This document shows positions 57,498 to 64,000 of a stretch of 64,000 nucleotides of DNA, one piece after another (positions within the stretch are counted from its first letter, which is position 1; each line of letters starts with the position of its first letter). The position numbers and the translations under genes are program-made. The notes beneath the pieces were generated by a model. It made no database searches and was not told where the DNA came from. It saw only the letters and a list, made by a program, of their open reading frames with translations. Source of the DNA: Polaromonas sp. SP1 (GTDB taxonomy: Bacteria; Pseudomonadota; Gammaproteobacteria; Burkholderiales; Burkholderiaceae_C). The stretch is taken from assembly GCF_003711205.1 (NCBI RefSeq), contig NZ_CP031013.1, positions 62,001 to 126,000 of the forward strand, in the 5' to 3' direction.

Positions 57498-58061
57498 TCA
57501 CTTCAGGAAGTGTTCCCGGTAATGTTCCAGCTCGTCGATGGATTCGTGCACATCGGCCAGTGCCGTATGGCTTTGCCGCTTCTTGAAAGCGCTGTAGACC
57601 TCGGGCCGCCAGCGCTTGGCGAGCTCCTTGAAGGTGCTCACGTCGATGTTGCGGTAATGCAGGAAGGCCTCCAGCTTGGGCATGTACTTGACCAGGAAGC
57701 GCCTGTCCTGGCTGATGGTGTTGCCGCACAGGGGTGAAACGCCCTTGGGCACGTACTGGGCCAGGAAGGCCAGTATCTGCGCCTCGGCGTCCGCCTCGTC
57801 CACCGTGCTGGCCTTGACCTTGTCGATCAGGCCGCTGCGGCCGTGGGTGCCCTTGTTCCAGGCGTCCATCTGGTCCAGCAACTCGTCGGTCTGGTGGATA
57901 GCCAGGACGGGGCCTTCGATGCGCGGCGTGAGTTGCGGGCCGGTCACGATGACGGCAATTTCAATGAGGCGCTCTTTTTCCGGGTCCAGCCCGGTCATTT
58001 CGCAGTCGAGCCAGACGAGGTTCTGGTCTGATTTTTTGAGTAGGGGTTCAGTTTCAGGCAT
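57498..58061 (-). CDS. orn: Oligoribonuclease
   Basis: 3'-5' exoribonuclease that degrades 2-5 nt RNAs and pGpG from cyclic-di-GMP breakdown. 187 aa. DEDDh motifs: [27 protein letters not shown] (ExoI), [19 protein letters not shown] (ExoII) and [23 protein letters not shown] (ExoIII with His). ATG at 58059-58061. Divergent from the M48 peptidase gene with only 35 bp between start codons, the arrangement common in Burkholderiales. Confidence 0.97.
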   Translation of the reverse strand: MPETEPLLKKSDQNLVWLDCEMTGLDPEKERLIEIAVIVTGPQLTPRIEGPVLAIHQTDELLDQMDAWNKGTHGRSGLIDKVKASTVDEADAEAQILAFLAQYVPKGVSPLCGNTISQDRRFLVKYMPKLEAFLHYRNIDVSTFKELAKRWRPEVYSAFKKRQSHTALADVHESIDELEHYREHFLK

Positions 58062-58096
58062 CTTGCTATTCTCGTTGATCGCCTAAACTGCCACCC

Positions 58097-59386
58097 ATGA
58101 CCGACCATTCGCTTGTTTTCACCGGGGTGTTTTCCGCCGTGCTGGTGCTGGGCCTGTTGACGAAGTTCTACCTGGCTTCGCGGCAAATCCGCCATGTGGC
58201 GCGCAACCGGAACGCCGTGCCTGCGGCATTCGCCGGCACCATCCCGCTGGAGGCGCACCAGAAGGCAGCCGACTACACCATCGCCAAGGCGCGCTTTGGC
58301 ATGCTCGAGATGGCGTTTGGCGCCGCCGTGCTGCTGGGCTGGACCTTGCTGGGCGGGATCGACGCATTGAACCAGGCCTTCAACGGCTCAGCCCTGTCAT
58401 CCTGGGGGCCGCTGGTGCCGCAGCTGGCTTTGCTGGCGGCATTCGGCCTCGTCAGCGGCTTGCTGGACCTGCCCTTTACGCTTTACAGCACCTTCCGGAT
58501 TGAAGAGCGTTTTGGCTTTAACAAGATGACGCTCAAGCTCTGGCTGGCCGACCTCGTGAAGTCGACCCTGGTGGGCATCGTCATCGGCCTGCCCATCGTC
58601 GCGCTCATCCTGTGGCTGATGGGCAGCGCAGGCAGCCTGTGGTGGCTGTGGGCCTGGGCCGTGTGGATGGGCTTTAACCTGCTGGTGCTGGTGCTCTACC
58701 CCACCGTGATCGCGCCGATGTTCAACAAATTCAAACCCCTTGAAGATGAAGCGCTCAAGGCACGCGTCACCGCGCTGATGCAGCGCTGCGGCTTTGCGGC
58801 CAAGGGCCTGTTTGTGATGGACGGCAGCAAGCGTTCAGCCCATGCCAACGCCTACTTCACCGGCTTTGGCGCGGCCAAGCGCGTGGTGTTTTACGACACC
58901 CTGCTCAAGCAACTAAGCCCCGGCGAGGTCGATGCCGTGCTTGCACATGAGCTGGGCCATTTCAAGCACAAACACATCATCAAACGCATCGTCTCGATGT
59001 TCGCCATGAGCCTGGCGGGTTTTGCGCTGCTGGGCTGGCTGTCGTCGCAGGTGTGGTTCTATACCGGCCTGGGCGTGCGGCCCAACCTGGCCGGCGCCAA
59101 CGATGCGCTGGCGTTGCTGCTGTTCCTGCTGGTGGTGCCGCTCTTCAGCTTCTTTGTCTCGCCGGTGTTCGCCCAGTTCTCGCGCAAGCATGAATTCGAA
59201 GCCGACGCCTATGCCGTGGCGCAGACCGACGGCAAGGATTTGCAAAGCGCGCTGCTCAAGCTTTACCAGGACAACGCCAGCACCCTCACGCCCGACCCGG
59301 TGTTCGTAAAGTTTTACTATTCGCACCCGCCCGCCTCCGAGCGGCTGGGCCGCATGATCCCTTCCGCCGAAAGCACAGCAGCATGA
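58097..59386 (+). CDS. M48-family membrane metallopeptidase (Ste24-like)
   Basis: Integral-membrane zinc protease, 429 aa, resembling CAAX prenyl protease 1. Zinc motif LAHELGHFKHKHIIKR with HELGH near residues 282-286 and the third ligand Glu in HEFEADAYAVAQ near 368. About seven hydrophobic segments surround the site (for example IVSMFAMSLAGFALLGWL). ATG at 58097. Its TGA overlaps the phhB ATG (ATGA), so these are translationally coupled. Natural substrates in bacteria are unknown; quality control of membrane proteins is inferred. Confidence 0.92.
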   Translation: MTDHSLVFTGVFSAVLVLGLLTKFYLASRQIRHVARNRNAVPAAFAGTIPLEAHQKAADYTIAKARFGMLEMAFGAAVLLGWTLLGGIDALNQAFNGSALSSWGPLVPQLALLAAFGLVSGLLDLPFTLYSTFRIEERFGFNKMTLKLWLADLVKSTLVGIVIGLPIVALILWLMGSAGSLWWLWAWAVWMGFNLLVLVLYPTVIAPMFNKFKPLEDEALKARVTALMQRCGFAAKGLFVMDGSKRSAHANAYFTGFGAAKRVVFYDTLLKQLSPGEVDAVLAHELGHFKHKHIIKRIVSMFAMSLAGFALLGWLSSQVWFYTGLGVRPNLAGANDALALLLFLLVVPLFSFFVSPVFAQFSRKHEFEADAYAVAQTDGKDLQSALLKLYQDNASTLTPDPVFVKFYYSHPPASERLGRMIPSAESTAA

Positions 59387-59703
59387 GCAACCCCATCCAC
59401 CAGAACCGCCGGGCGCTGAGCGCCACTGAAATCGTGACCCAGCTGAGCAAGCTCAACGGCGAACAGGCCGTGGGCTGGCGCCTGATCGACGGCTCGCTCG
59501 AAAAAACCTACACCTTCAAAAACTACTACGAGACCATCGCTTTTGTGAACGCGCTGGCCTTCATTGCCAATGCCGAAGACCACCACCCCGACCTGGCGGT
59601 GAGCTACGGCAAATGCACGGTGCGTTTCAATACGCATGATGTGGACGGCATTTCCGTCAGCGACTTCTTTTGCGCGTCGAAGGTTGACGCCCTGCTCGCT
59701 TGA
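59383..59703 (+). CDS. phhB: Pterin-4a-carbinolamine dehydratase
   Basis: Dehydrates 4a-hydroxytetrahydrobiopterin, regenerating the cofactor of aromatic amino acid hydroxylases. 106 aa. The active-site motif is in FIANAEDHHPDLAVSYGKCT VRFNTHDVDGISVSDFFCA. No phenylalanine hydroxylase gene is in the window, so it may act elsewhere or moonlight. ATG at 59383 overlapping the upstream stop codon; its own stop overlaps the TTG start of rsgA. Confidence 0.93.
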   Translation: MSNPIHQNRRALSATEIVTQLSKLNGEQAVGWRLIDGSLEKTYTFKNYYETIAFVNALAFIANAEDHHPDLAVSYGKCTVRFNTHDVDGISVSDFFCASKVDALLA

Positions 59704-60683
59704 GCAAACCTTCGCGCCCCGCCGCAGCCCCCACCGCGGGCACGCTGCCGGGGCTGGTGGTGGCGGGCTTCGGCCGCCATGTCCTGGTAGAGACCGACAG
59801 CGGCGAACGTGTCATCTGCCACCCCCGCGGCAAAAAAAGCCAGGCCGTGGTCGGTGACCGCATCCGCTGGCTGCCCTCGCAGGACGAAGGCACCATCGAA
59901 AAAATCGAAGAGCGCAGCAACCTCTTTTACCGCCAGGACGAGATGCGCACCAAGTCCTTTGCGGCCAACCTGGACCAGGTGCTGATCCTCATCGCCGCCG
60001 AGCCCGAGTTTTCAGAGAGCCAGCTGACGCGCGCACTGATCGCCGCTGAGGCTGAAGGCATCACGCCCGTGATCGCGCTGAACAAAAGCGACCTGGCCGA
60101 GCCCTTTGGCCGCGCCTGGACCAAGCTGGCGCCCTACCGGGCCATGGGCTATCGCATGCTCTCGCTGGCGATCAAGCCGAAGACTGCGAGCGAAAGCCAG
60201 GCGAGGACCCAGCCTGCCGAATTGCAGGAATTGATTGAACTGCTGCGCGGCAAAAAAACGCTGGTGCTGGGACCTTCGGGCGCCGGTAAAAGCAGCCTGA
60301 CCAATCTGCTGGTGCCTGATGCACGGGTGCTGACGGCGGAGATCTCCCAGGCCCTGAACTCCGGCAAGCACACCACCACCAGCACCACGCTCTACTGGGT
60401 CGATACCGGCGATGGGAATGCGCGGGGCACGGCCTTGATCGATTCGCCCGGTTTCCAGGAATTCGGGCTGCACCACATCGACCCGATGCGGCTGGCCGGT
60501 TACATGCCCGACTTCAAGATCCATGCGCAGGACTGCAAGTTCTACAACTGCACCCACCTGCATGAGCCGGGCTGCGGTGTGATTTCAGAGGTCAATTCGG
60601 CCTCTAGCCCAAGCAGCATAAGCGCCAGCCGCTATCGTTTGTATAGCGAGCTGTTTGCGGAGCTGTCGCAGAGCCGCTATTGA
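59700..60683 (+). CDS. rsgA: Ribosome small-subunit-dependent GTPase RsgA
   Basis: Late 30S-assembly GTPase, 327 aa, with circularly permuted G motifs: OB fold (~15-75), G4 ALNKSD, then G1 LGPSGAGKSSLTN, G3 IDSPGFQEFG, and a C-terminal zinc finger (CKFYNCTHLHEPGC). The start is a TTG at 59700 whose last two bases overlap the phhB TGA. Near the C-terminus the coding sequence from 60599 to 60647 coincides with an interspersed hairpin element: it reads NSASSPSSISASRYRLYSEL, where homologues usually have a shorter NAGEISxxRYxxY-type stretch. The protein still looks functional. Confidence 0.95.
   Translation: MSKPSRPAAAPTAGTLPGLVVAGFGRHVLVETDSGERVICHPRGKKSQAVVGDRIRWLPSQDEGTIEKIEERSNLFYRQDEMRTKSFAANLDQVLILIAAEPEFSESQLTRALIAAEAEGITPVIALNKSDLAEPFGRAWTKLAPYRAMGYRMLSLAIKPKTASESQARTQPAELQELIELLRGKKTLVLGPSGAGKSSLTNLLVPDARVLTAEISQALNSGKHTTTSTTLYWVDTGDGNARGTALIDSPGFQEFGLHHIDPMRLAGYMPDFKIHAQDCKFYNCTHLHEPGCGVISEVNSASSPSSISASRYRLYSELFAELSQSRY
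60599..60647 (+). repeat. Interspersed GCTAT-hairpin element, copy 7, in frame within rsgA
   Basis: GGCCTCTAGCCCA at 60599-60611 and the hairpin GCTAT-N7-ATAGC at 60631-60647, the same two ends and spacing as the intergenic copies. It encodes about 16 residues of RsgA without a stop codon. Confidence 0.6.
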
Positions 60684-60704
60684 AGCGTTGAGGTGATGCG
60701 CGGT

Positions 60705-61733
60705 TCAGCCCAGCAAGCGGGCCAGGGTCAGCAGCGCCAGAAGCACCATCCAGAGCACCACGGAGCGCCAGACCAGCCCCACGATGCTTCTGAGGTGCGC
60801 GACTTCGGGCTCACGGCCCGGCGTGGCTTCGGTCGCAATGCTGTCTTCCGCGTCAAGGCCGCCCGCCTGGAAACCCTGCGAGGTGTTCGGCGAAAAAGTC
60901 GTCTTGAGCGCTTCGCCGCCCAGGCGCACATTCACCGCGCCTGAGGTGGCGGCCAGGATGATGCCGTCGTTGCGATTCTCGGAGGCCATGGGCGCGTTGG
61001 CCGCAAACCGCTGCGTGTAATTGCGCCAGGCATCGATCGCATCTTCAAAACTGCCGACCACCGCAAAGCCCAGCGAGGTGACGCGTGCCGGCACAAAGTC
61101 GATCACGCCCCAGGCGCGGCTGGCGGCCAGCTGCAGGGCCATGCTGGCGCCCTCGCCCGCTGCGGCGGCCGTCTTTCTTTTGTAGGCCCAGTAGCGCGAG
61201 ACAAACTCGCTCATGCGGTAGAGCACCGCACCCGCCGGCCCCAGGCCCAGCGCGGCGAGCACCGAGAACCAGCCCAGCACGCCAAACACATGGCGATGGG
61301 CGGCCAGCACCGAATACTCGATGACGTGGCGCACGATTTCGCTGCGCGGCAACTCACTGGCGTCGACCTGGCGCCACTGCGCCAGCAGCTCGCGCGCCGT
61401 GGTTTCGTCGCCGTCGTCCAGCGCATCGCGTATGTCGGTGAAGTAATGGCTGAACTGGCGAAAACCCAGCGTGACATACAAAATCGCCACGCTCCAGGCA
61501 AATGCCAGCACGGCGCTGACGCTCCAGAGCAGCCAGTGAATCAGTGCCGTGACGAGCGCCGGCACCACCACGGCGACCGTCCACGCGATCCAGCCATGGT
61601 GCGGTTTACCGGCATCCAGACTGCGGTTTGTCCATCGCGCCCATCCGCGAAAGCCCGCATGAATCCAGTTGCCGCGAGCCAGTGGCCGGGCCTGTTCGAT
61701 GATGAGTGCAAACAAAACGGCAAAAAAGCTCAT
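60705..61733 (-). CDS. CobD/CbiB-AmpE-like membrane protein
   Basis: 342-aa membrane protein of the CobD/CbiB-like family, close to AmpE-type signalling proteins. It begins MSFFAVLFALIIEQARPLAR GNW, has hydrophobic segments at ~47-90 and ~155-175, and a last segment at the C-terminus (SIVGLVWRSVVLWMVLLALL). LGFRQFSHYFTDIRDALDDG DE and VIEYSVLAAHRHVFGVLGWF are family blocks. No cobalamin genes are near, so a cobinamide synthase role is unlikely. ATG at 61731-61733. Convergent with rsgA, 21 bp apart. Confidence 0.82.
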   Translation of the reverse strand: MSFFAVLFALIIEQARPLARGNWIHAGFRGWARWTNRSLDAGKPHHGWIAWTVAVVVPALVTALIHWLLWSVSAVLAFAWSVAILYVTLGFRQFSHYFTDIRDALDDGDETTARELLAQWRQVDASELPRSEIVRHVIEYSVLAAHRHVFGVLGWFSVLAALGLGPAGAVLYRMSEFVSRYWAYKRKTAAAAGEGASMALQLAASRAWGVIDFVPARVTSLGFAVVGSFEDAIDAWRNYTQRFAANAPMASENRNDGIILAATSGAVNVRLGGEALKTTFSPNTSQGFQAGGLDAEDSIATEATPGREPEVAHLRSIVGLVWRSVVLWMVLLALLTLARLLG

Positions 61734-61748
61734 GGTCGGATGATAACT

Positions 61749-62031
61749 TGGCCCCCACGGTCGCTCACTGTGTATCGCTCCCGAGGCCTTGCAGGCCGCG
61801 GCTCATGCCGGGTTGAAGATTCGGGGGCATATTCAGGGGGTATTTAACCAGTGGGGGCCGCGGAACCGGCTCTGCCGGGCCGCAGGCCCCGTCCCCTCCA
61901 AGGGGAAAAGGGCTACACGAAGTGAGCCCGATAGGGGTGTGCCAGTTTTTCGGCTTTGCCAGACCGCAGGCGCCGTCCCCTTGAGGGGAGAACAGGCTAC
62001 ACGCAGTGAGCCTGGACAGGGGTGCGCTTAT
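61749..62031. repeat. CTTCGTGTAGCC repeat family, one partial and two full copies
   Basis: A short plus-strand partial unit (about 61749-61805, ACGGTCGCTCACTGTGTATC) is followed by two minus-strand units at about 61853-61945 (GCTACACGAAGTGAGC end) and 61950-62031 (GCTACACGCAGTGAGC end). The last abuts the Nudix gene stop codon at 62032. They fill the 298-bp gap between the CobD/AmpE-like gene and the Nudix gene. Confidence 0.78.
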
Positions 62032-62739
62032 TTATGCGCTCAAGAATCTATAGAGATTGCGCAGCATGCCGGCTGTGGCGCCCCAGATGTAGCGCTCCCT
62101 GGCCTCACCTTCTTCGCCTTCGACGGAAGGGTCGGAATACGGCATGGAGAGCCATTGGCGTATCGCGCCGTCGAACTCCATTTCGTGGCGCTGGTGATTC
62201 GCCGGGTTCATCAGGTAGCCCAGCGGCACTTCGAAGACATCGGCGACTTCGCCCGGGTTGGGTTGCAGCACAAAGCCGGGCTTTACCAGGGCTACGACGG
62301 GCGTGATGATGAAGGCGGTGCCGGTGACGTACGTGGGCAAGGTGCCCAGCACCTCAACATGCGCCTCGGGCAGGCCGATTTCCTCCTGCGCTTCCCGCAG
62401 GGCGGTATGCACCGCATCGCGGTCGGTCTCGTCAGTGCGGCCGCCCGGCAGGGCGACCTGGCCCGAATGCGTGGAAAGGTTGGTGGTGCGCTCGGTGAGC
62501 AGCAACGTCAACTCGTCTCGCATGACCAGCGGCATAAGCACCGCAGCCAACGCCGGGGTGCGGTCGGTGAATTTTTTCTCGACGCTGTGCTCGGGCGTCC
62601 AGATCGGCGGGTGCCTGAAGCGTTCGCGCAGGGCGCCGGGCGAGAGCCGCTCCAGCGGCACACCCGCCAGGTGGTCGTCAATGCCGAGGACGGGAATGCT
62701 GCGCGGGTCGAACTTGGGCAGCGGCTTGGTGGAGTTCAT
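62032..62739 (-). CDS. Nudix hydrolase, CoA pyrophosphatase type
   Basis: Hydrolyses CoA or related nucleoside diphosphate derivatives. 235 aa. Nudix box GGRTDETDRDAVHTALREAQ EEIGL around residues 97-121, preceded by THSGQVALPGG, the UPF0035-type motif of CoA pyrophosphatases. ATG at 62737-62739 chosen; a GTG at 62776-62778 would add 13 residues and cannot be excluded since neither has a clear ribosome site. The gene lies downstream of rplS but behind its terminator. Confidence 0.9.
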   Translation of the reverse strand: MNSTKPLPKFDPRSIPVLGIDDHLAGVPLERLSPGALRERFRHPPIWTPEHSVEKKFTDRTPALAAVLMPLVMRDELTLLLTERTTNLSTHSGQVALPGGRTDETDRDAVHTALREAQEEIGLPEAHVEVLGTLPTYVTGTAFIITPVVALVKPGFVLQPNPGEVADVFEVPLGYLMNPANHQRHEMEFDGAIRQWLSMPYSDPSVEGEEGEARERYIWGATAGMLRNLYRFLSA

Positions 62740-62798
62740 GGGGGACGTGTGCGTGGGATCAGTTTGAACCGGTTTCACAAGACGTGCACCGCGGGCAT

Positions 62799-62828
62799 AA
62801 AAAAAGCCGCTCGGTGAGCGGCTTTTTC
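62799..62828. terminator. Terminator after rplS
   Basis: AAGCCGCTC / GAGCGGCTT stem with a three-base loop and A/T runs on both sides, about 50 bp beyond the rplS stop codon. It ends the ribosomal operon. Confidence 0.92.
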
Positions 62829-62877
62829 AAAGGGGCTGTTCGGGCTGCCCTGCGTCCGGCAAAACCGGACTGGCAGA

Positions 62878-63234
62878 TCAGGCGCCCAGCTTTTCCTTGA
62901 TACGTGCAGATTTGCCGCTGCGGCTACGCAGGTAGTACAGCTTGGCGCGACGCACATCACCGCGGCGCTTGACTTCAATCTTGGCGATCAGCGGGCTGTA
63001 CACCTGGAAGGTGCGCTCGACGCCTTCGCCGTTGGAAATCTTGCGGACGATGAAGCTGGAGTTCAGGCCGCGATTGCGCTTGGCAATCACCACACCTTCA
63101 AAAGCCTGCACACGCTTGCGGGTACCTTCAACCACGTTCACGCTCACGATGACGGTGTCGCCGGGTGCGTATGCGGGGATGGTCTTGTTGAGGCGGGAAA
63201 TTTCTTCCTGCTCGAGGGTCTGGATCAGATTCAT
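62878..63234 (-). CDS. rplS: 50S ribosomal protein L19
   Basis: Large-subunit protein at the 30S-50S interface. 118 aa. Fully typical: [95 protein letters not shown] at 63232-63234. Last gene of the rpsP-rimM-trmD-rplS operon, of which only trmD and rplS fall in the window. A TATAAT upstream suggests an extra promoter of its own. Confidence 0.98.
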   Translation of the reverse strand: MNLIQTLEQEEISRLNKTIPAYAPGDTVIVSVNVVEGTRKRVQAFEGVVIAKRNRGLNSSFIVRKISNGEGVERTFQVYSPLIAKIEVKRRGDVRRAKLYYLRSRSGKSARIKEKLGA

Positions 63235-63354
63235 GATTTTTCCATCTAACTTCTTCGTTCATTCACGCGCTACGCTAAAGACCGCAAATCCATGGATTCA
63301 TCCGGAGATGACTCAGATGGTTGCAGTGGCCGCCAGAGGATCGAAAAGCCTTTG

Positions 63355-63360
63355 ATTATA
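63355..63360 (-). promoter_or_regulatory. -10 box of an internal rplS promoter
   Basis: Exact TATAAT on the minus strand in the 142-bp trmD-rplS gap, with TTGAAA about 14 bp further upstream (short spacing). It would give rplS a leader of about 110 nt. Confidence 0.45.
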
Positions 63361-63376
63361 GCAAGGCGGCGCTTTT

Positions 63377-64000
63377 TCAAGCGTCTTTGTCCGGGTTTTC
63401 GACCAAATCGGCCAGGAAAGCCTCGTCGCTTTCGCTCAAATACCCACTCTGCCGCGCCTTTTGCACCAATTCGGGGCGCTGGCGCTGGGTCAAGGCCAAG
63501 CGTTGCTCACGCCGCCAGCGCTCGATGTGGGCGTGGTTTCCGGACATCAGCGTGGCCGGCACGGGCTGGCCGCGCCAGTTTTCGGGCCGCGTGTAATGGG
63601 GGCAATCAAGCAGGCCGTCGAGCGCCGGGTTGAAGCTGTCCAGTTGGTGGCTGCCCTCGTCATTGAGCACCCCGGGCTGCAAGCGAGCCACGGCGTCCAG
63701 CAGGGCCATGGCGGCGATTTCACCGCCCGAAAGCACGAAGTCACCCAGACTGATCTGAAGATCAACATGGGCCTGGATAAAGCGCTGGTCAAGCCCTTCA
63801 TAGCGGCCGCAGATCAGCACCGCGCCGGCGCTGGCCGACCAGCTTTCAACGCCGGCATGGTCCAGGGCCTTGCCGACGGGAGAAAAGAGAACAGTGGGCG
63901 CCTTGGGCGCGCCGCTTGCCGCACGGTCGGCCTGGATTTTTTCGAGGCAGAGTGCGAGCGGCTCGGCCATCATCACCATGCCGGGACCGCCGCCGAAGGA
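63377..64000 (-). CDS. trmD: tRNA (guanine-N1)-methyltransferase, 5' part outside the window
   Basis: Methylates G37 of tRNAs that read CNN/CGG-type codons, preventing frameshifts. The frame is open through the right edge; 207 codons are visible. SPOUT trefoil-knot blocks are present: SFGGGPGMVMMAEPL at the edge, LICGRYEGLDQRFI and LGDFVLSGGEIAAMALLDAV. The C-terminal domain (VPATLMSGNHAHIERWRREQ) is complete. The N-terminal ~45 residues are missing. It precedes rplS in the conserved ribosomal operon. Confidence 0.97.
   Translation of the reverse strand, partial: SFGGGPGMVMMAEPLALCLEKIQADRAASGAPKAPTVLFSPVGKALDHAGVESWSASAGAVLICGRYEGLDQRFIQAHVDLQISLGDFVLSGGEIAAMALLDAVARLQPGVLNDEGSHQLDSFNPALDGLLDCPHYTRPENWRGQPVPATLMSGNHAHIERWRREQRLALTQRQRPELVQKARQSGYLSESDEAFLADLVENPDKDA

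Noticed and set aside
1-64000. tRNA or rRNA genes, integrase, transposase or phage genes
   Set aside because: I looked for T-loop consensus (GGTTCGANTCC) and for recombinase or transposase motifs in the translated frames and saw none; short structured RNAs could still be missed by eye.

Overview
The window looks like a chromosomal stretch of a high-GC betaproteobacterium of the Burkholderiales, most like the Comamonadaceae (Polaromonas / Variovorax / Rhodoferax type). This rests on the many Bug- and TRAP-type solute receptors, the gene orders polA-DUF2782-thrB, xseB-ispA-dxs, orn / M48 peptidase-phhB-rsgA and trmD-rplS, a BPSS1780-family membrane protein, and several families of short interspersed repeats. 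The genus is inferred from content; no search was run. I recognised no rRNA or tRNA genes, no CRISPR array and no intact insertion sequence.

Layout. 1-2 kb: tungstate ABC permease (cut by the left edge) divergent from a ModE-type regulator that carries a periplasmic-binding-protein-like sensor domain. 2-6.5 kb: an EgtB/SenA-like nonheme-iron enzyme, a detached N-terminal piece of the type IV pilus chemotaxis kinase ChpA/PilL, and selD. 6.7-13.5 kb: TRAP transporter small and large membrane subunits plus three tandem paralogous receptors of identical length. 14-17.2 kb: xseB-ispA-dxs isoprenoid operon. 17.5-24.6 kb: Rieske oxygenase, EamA exporter, sulfurtransferase, small lipoprotein, FAD monooxygenase and ZIP metal transporter. 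25-28 kb: two hydrolases with export signals and an AraC regulator. 28-30.6 kb: a GbsR-type regulator and a three-gene operon that share a palindromic operator. 30.6-35 kb: polA, DUF2782, thrB. 35-44.8 kb: membrane and FecR-like proteins, uvrD, a VIT/VWA/DUF2135 protein, guaC. 44.8-50 kb: a catabolic-looking cluster (alpha/beta hydrolase, GntR regulator, PhyH dioxygenase, two dehydrogenases). 50-55 kb: proline dehydrogenase and an FCD regulator divergent from a fumarylacetoacetase-like / hydrolase / Bug receptor operon. 55-64 kb: DEAD-box helicase with a long leader, orn, M48 peptidase, phhB, rsgA, CobD/AmpE-like protein, Nudix hydrolase, rplS and trmD (cut by the right edge).

The main signals beyond the genes are: (i) the decamer GGGTAAACCC or a variant 97-141 bp upstream of every TRAP gene here, and also before the GntR cluster and proline dehydrogenase; (ii) a shared 24-bp palindrome in front of gbsR and the DCC/methyltransferase operon, the first copy overlapping a near-consensus promoter that predicts a leaderless gbsR mRNA; (iii) a ~50-bp interspersed hairpin element (TCTAGCCC ... 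GCAGCTAT-loop-ATAGC) that supplies stop codons, a start codon or in-frame codons to neighbouring genes; (iv) a second repeat family of ~90 bp units at five intergenic loci, once as three tandem 96-bp copies; (v) the EgtB/SenA-like protein, which has lost one histidine of the family's metal triad.
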